From: Actinomycetota bacterium
GTDB lineage: Bacteria > Actinomycetota > Acidimicrobiia > Acidimicrobiales > Ilumatobacteraceae
Reading direction: 5' to 3'
Length of the DNA stretch: 7,878 nucleotides
Assembly: GCA_009705435.1 (NCBI GenBank)
Contig: WLTJ01000065.1
Span: 1-7,878 of the forward strand
Below, piece after piece: positions 6,538 to 7,878 of this stretch. The translations under genes were made by a program, and so were the position numbers. The notes beneath the pieces were generated by a model, which ran no database searches, was not told the origin of the DNA, and was given only the letters and a program-made list of their open reading frames with translations. Numbering within the stretch: position 1 is the first letter of the stretch; each line of letters begins with the position of its first letter.

Positions 6538-6612
6538 TCAGGCTGATTGGAGTTTTTTGACCGCAGCAGCGACCAAAGCAACCAAGGCAACGAGCATGAG
6601 GAGCTTCTTCAT
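6538..6612 (-). CDS. Possible 24-residue single-span membrane peptide
   Basis: A short reading frame begins MKKLLMLVALVALVAAAV and ends KKLQSA before TGA. A basic start, an 18-residue Leu/Val/Ala helix and a basic KK after it make a plausible minimal transmembrane peptide with lysines on both sides. The start resembles that of DLW-39-type tiny actinobacterial proteins, which also begin MKKLL and sit near tRNA genes, but the DLW tail is missing (comparison from memory). A run of six A residues (6553-6558) precedes the stop; reading through in the other frames gives nothing family-like. The ribosome-binding site is poor. The frame lies 46 nt from selC (divergent) and is co-directional with the tad operon, 127 nt upstream of tadZ. 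It may be a chance frame. Confidence 0.35.
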   Translation of the reverse strand: MKKLLMLVALVALVAAAVKKLQSA

Positions 6613-6658
6613 GAACCCAAGGATACAGCGCAGAACCGAGGCGGCTACCCTAAAGGAT

Positions 6659-6754
6659 GGAGGTGTCCGGGTACCTGGTGGGCTCCGCCGCCTTCAAAGC
6701 GGTTGGGACGAGTGAACCTCGTCCGGCGGGTTCGATTCCCGTCCACCTCCGCCA
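6659..6754 (+). tRNA. selC: tRNA-Sec (anticodon UCA)
   Basis: This is the selenocysteine tRNA, which is charged with serine, converted to Sec-tRNA by SelA and delivered to recoded UGA codons by SelB. The anticodon loop is CTTCAAA (6692-6698), with anticodon TCA at 6694-6696. The acceptor GGAGGTG/CACCTCC pairs perfectly for seven bases; the eighth position (T6666/C6743) is mismatched. The D stem is six bases (6669-6674/6680-6685, one A-G mismatch) with loop CTGGT, longer than in ordinary tRNAs. The variable arm is long: GGACGAG/CTCGTCC, seven perfect pairs around TGAAC (6706-6724). The T arm is GCGGG-TTCGATT-CCCGT. Discriminator G6751 and an encoded CCA follow. The anticodon, long D stem and large variable arm together separate it from tRNA-Ser(UGA), whose loop would read CTTGAAA. 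TACCCT at 6646-6651 fits a -10 element. No other sel gene is in the window. Confidence 0.93.
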
Positions 6755-6907
6755 CGCCCCTGCCAGCATCGCGGACTAGTTCAGACTTGTTGGAGACACA
6801 GCAGATGGTTTTAATGGTTTGCCTGGTTGGGGTGCACAGAGCGCAACGCCAGTATTGGCGCGTTACCTACATGTTGGCGATATTCCTGATGATGAAGCGC
6901 TAGCTAA
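6755..6907. other. Intergenic gap between selC and the Fn3 gene, no clear gene
   Basis: This 153-nt gap separates the convergent selC and Fn3 genes. It holds a small hairpin, CGCCA-GTAT-TGGCG (6847-6860), without a T run on either strand, so I do not call it a terminator. A weak plus-strand frame (TTG 6819 to 7010) crosses it and enters the Fn3 gene antisense. Nothing else is supported. Confidence 0.5.
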
Positions 6908-7878
6908 CTATTTAATAGTCGCCGGTTTAGCTTTAATCGTGTACTTCAGTGTGCGTGACTTGATTTTTGAGCCGTTCGCACGAACTTTTCTACCTGTCGT
7001 CAACGACTGACGTGCCCATGTTCCAGTAGTTGAAAGTTTGGCAGTGTTCGCGCGAATTGCAGCCACAAGCTGAGGTGGCAATGTGCAGGCCTTCTTTGGT
7101 GAGTACCAACGCCACTTCGCTGTCTTTATTTTCTTAGTCGTTCCAAATGAAGCGAAAGCACACTTGTATTTCTTGGTTACTTTGCCAACTTTATACGTCG
7201 CAGAAATGGATAAATTTATTTTCCCCGCATAGTTCTTCATGCGAATCTTTGGCTTGATTCCATTTTTCTTGTCGAGCGTAAATCCAAATTCATTAGTGAT
7301 GATGATGGTGCCAGTAGGTGACGTTGGCATGTATCCAACAGTGTTCATATCTGTCTCTGAATCTGTCAGTGGTTCTTTACTCCATGACGGCGCCTTGGAA
7401 AGAACTTTCACTGATGCCGATGCTGCACTCGCAGATGAACTTCCGGTACTGGTCTTTGCAACTGTTGTGAATGTGTAAGCAGTGCCTGCTGTGAGTTTGG
7501 TGATGATGCATGATCCTGATGCGCCGGTGACTGTGCATGTTTTGCCACCTGGTGTCGCGGTGACTACGTATGACGTTGGCGTTAGTCCACCTGTCGGTGC
7601 AGTCACTGTGATTGTTGCTTGTTCTCCACCAGCAACAACAGTCGCAACCCCCGGAGTATTTGGTGCTGTTCTCGCAAGAACTGTGACAGATGCCGATGGA
7701 GCACTTACTGCGGAACTGTAGCTATTCCTCTTGGCGATGGTTGTGAATGTGTAGGCAGTACCTGCTGTCAAGCCGGTGATGATGCATGATCCTGATGCGC
7801 CGGTGACGGTGCATGTTGCACCACCAGGTGATGCGGTGACTTCATATGACGTTGGCGTTAGTCCGCCTGTCGGTGCAG
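6908..7878 (-). CDS. Secreted Fn3-repeat protein, C-terminal 322 residues (runs off right edge)
   Basis: The C-terminal part of a probably large exported, surface or matrix protein; its N-terminus and signal peptide lie beyond the right edge. Two fibronectin-type-III-like repeats with a 92-residue period are seen (visible residues 1-92 and 93-163). Each carries APTGGLTPTSY, then TCTVTGASGSC with two cysteines that could form a disulphide, then LTAGTAYTFTT, the usual Fn3 core strand. The last 159 residues form a different module: an Asp/Thr-rich linker, a segment with NEFGFTLDKKNG, one further Cys pair (KYKCAF and KKACTL), and a Lys/Thr/Ser-rich basic tail ending at TAG (6908-6910). I do not recognise this module. 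No LPXTG sortase signal or terminal membrane anchor is visible, so attachment, if any, is by another route. The frame is open to the edge. Confidence 0.86.
   Translation of the reverse strand, partial: APTGGLTPTSYEVTASPGGATCTVTGASGSCIITGLTAGTAYTFTTIAKRNSYSSAVSAPSASVTVLARTAPNTPGVATVVAGGEQATITVTAPTGGLTPTSYVVTATPGGKTCTVTGASGSCIITKLTAGTAYTFTTVAKTSTGSSSASAASASVKVLSKAPSWSKEPLTDSETDMNTVGYMPTSPTGTIIITNEFGFTLDKKNGIKPKIRMKNYAGKINLSISATYKVGKVTKKYKCAFASFGTTKKIKTAKWRWYSPKKACTLPPQLVAAIRANTAKLSTTGTWARQSLTTGRKVRANGSKIKSRTLKYTIKAKPATIK
7400..7878 (-). repeat. 276-bp tandem repeat units encoding Fn3-like domains
   Basis: Two adjacent copies with a 276-bp period lie inside the Fn3 gene: one at 7603-7878, cut by the edge, and one below it recognisable down to about 7400. 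A 33-nt stretch at 7499-7531 recurs exactly at 7775-7807, and the 32-nt stretch starting at 7571 recurs at 7847 with one change. Nucleotide-level similarity points to recent duplication or gene conversion. Confidence 0.85.

Noticed and set aside
6726..6754. selC 3' end as an attachment site for an integrated element
   Set aside because: No second copy of the tRNA 3' end and no integrase gene is seen in the window, although selC is a known integration site in other bacteria.
6847..6860. Hairpin CGCCA-GTAT-TGGCG as a terminator for selC or the Fn3 gene
   Set aside because: The stem is only 5 bp and no T run follows on either strand.
1..7878. Selenoprotein gene in the window
   Set aside because: All recognised genes are complete or open without an in-frame TGA that interrupts a conserved domain.

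Overview
The window looks like chromosomal DNA of an actinobacterium (Actinomycetota). The main evidence is a seven-gene run on the minus strand whose first six genes follow the order of a mycobacterial tad cluster: CpaE/Ssd-like ATPase, TadA, TadB, TadC, a tiny DUF4244-like pilin and TadE. An MMPL-type exporter and an RsgA with an LGWN-type N-terminus fit the same picture. Base composition is near 50% GC by eye, and the right-hand gene encodes Fn3-like repeats of a kind I associate with planktonic Actinobacteria and Acidimicrobiia. A more precise placement would be guesswork.

Layout. 1-1533 (minus): the N-terminal 511 residues of an MMPL/RND transporter that runs off the left edge. 1597-2664 (plus): rsgA, a circularly permuted ribosome-assembly GTPase, divergent from the transporter. 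2678-6410 (minus): a compact tad pilus operon read right to left (tadZ/cpaE, tadA, tadB, tadC, pilin, tadE), followed 4 nt later by a STAS-domain gene. All junctions are short or overlapping, so one transcript is likely. 6411-6658: an intergenic region with two abutting palindromes and a possible 24-residue membrane peptide. 6659-6754 (plus): a selenocysteine tRNA (selC) with anticodon UCA and a long variable arm. 6908-7878 (minus): the C-terminal end of a secreted Fn3-repeat protein that runs off the right edge.

How the genes work together. TadZ should position the machine, TadA powers it, and TadB/TadC form the membrane platform. The pilin and TadE carry the same class III prepilin motif (G|QATxE) and are the likely substrates. 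No prepilin peptidase and no TadG-like gene is present, so maturation must depend on a gene elsewhere. The terminal STAS protein resembles an anti-sigma-factor antagonist but has Asp-Asp-Pro-Ala where the family normally has Asp-Ser-Ser-Gly. It may therefore be a non-phosphorylatable regulator tied to pilus expression.

The tRNA-Sec implies that the organism makes selenoproteins, but no selA, selB, selD or candidate selenoprotein is visible here. I found no insertion sequence, CRISPR array, integrase or replication origin. Nothing in the window is clearly a wholly new system. The most unusual points are the STAS gene at the end of the tad operon, the isolated selC, and the paired palindromes upstream of tadZ.
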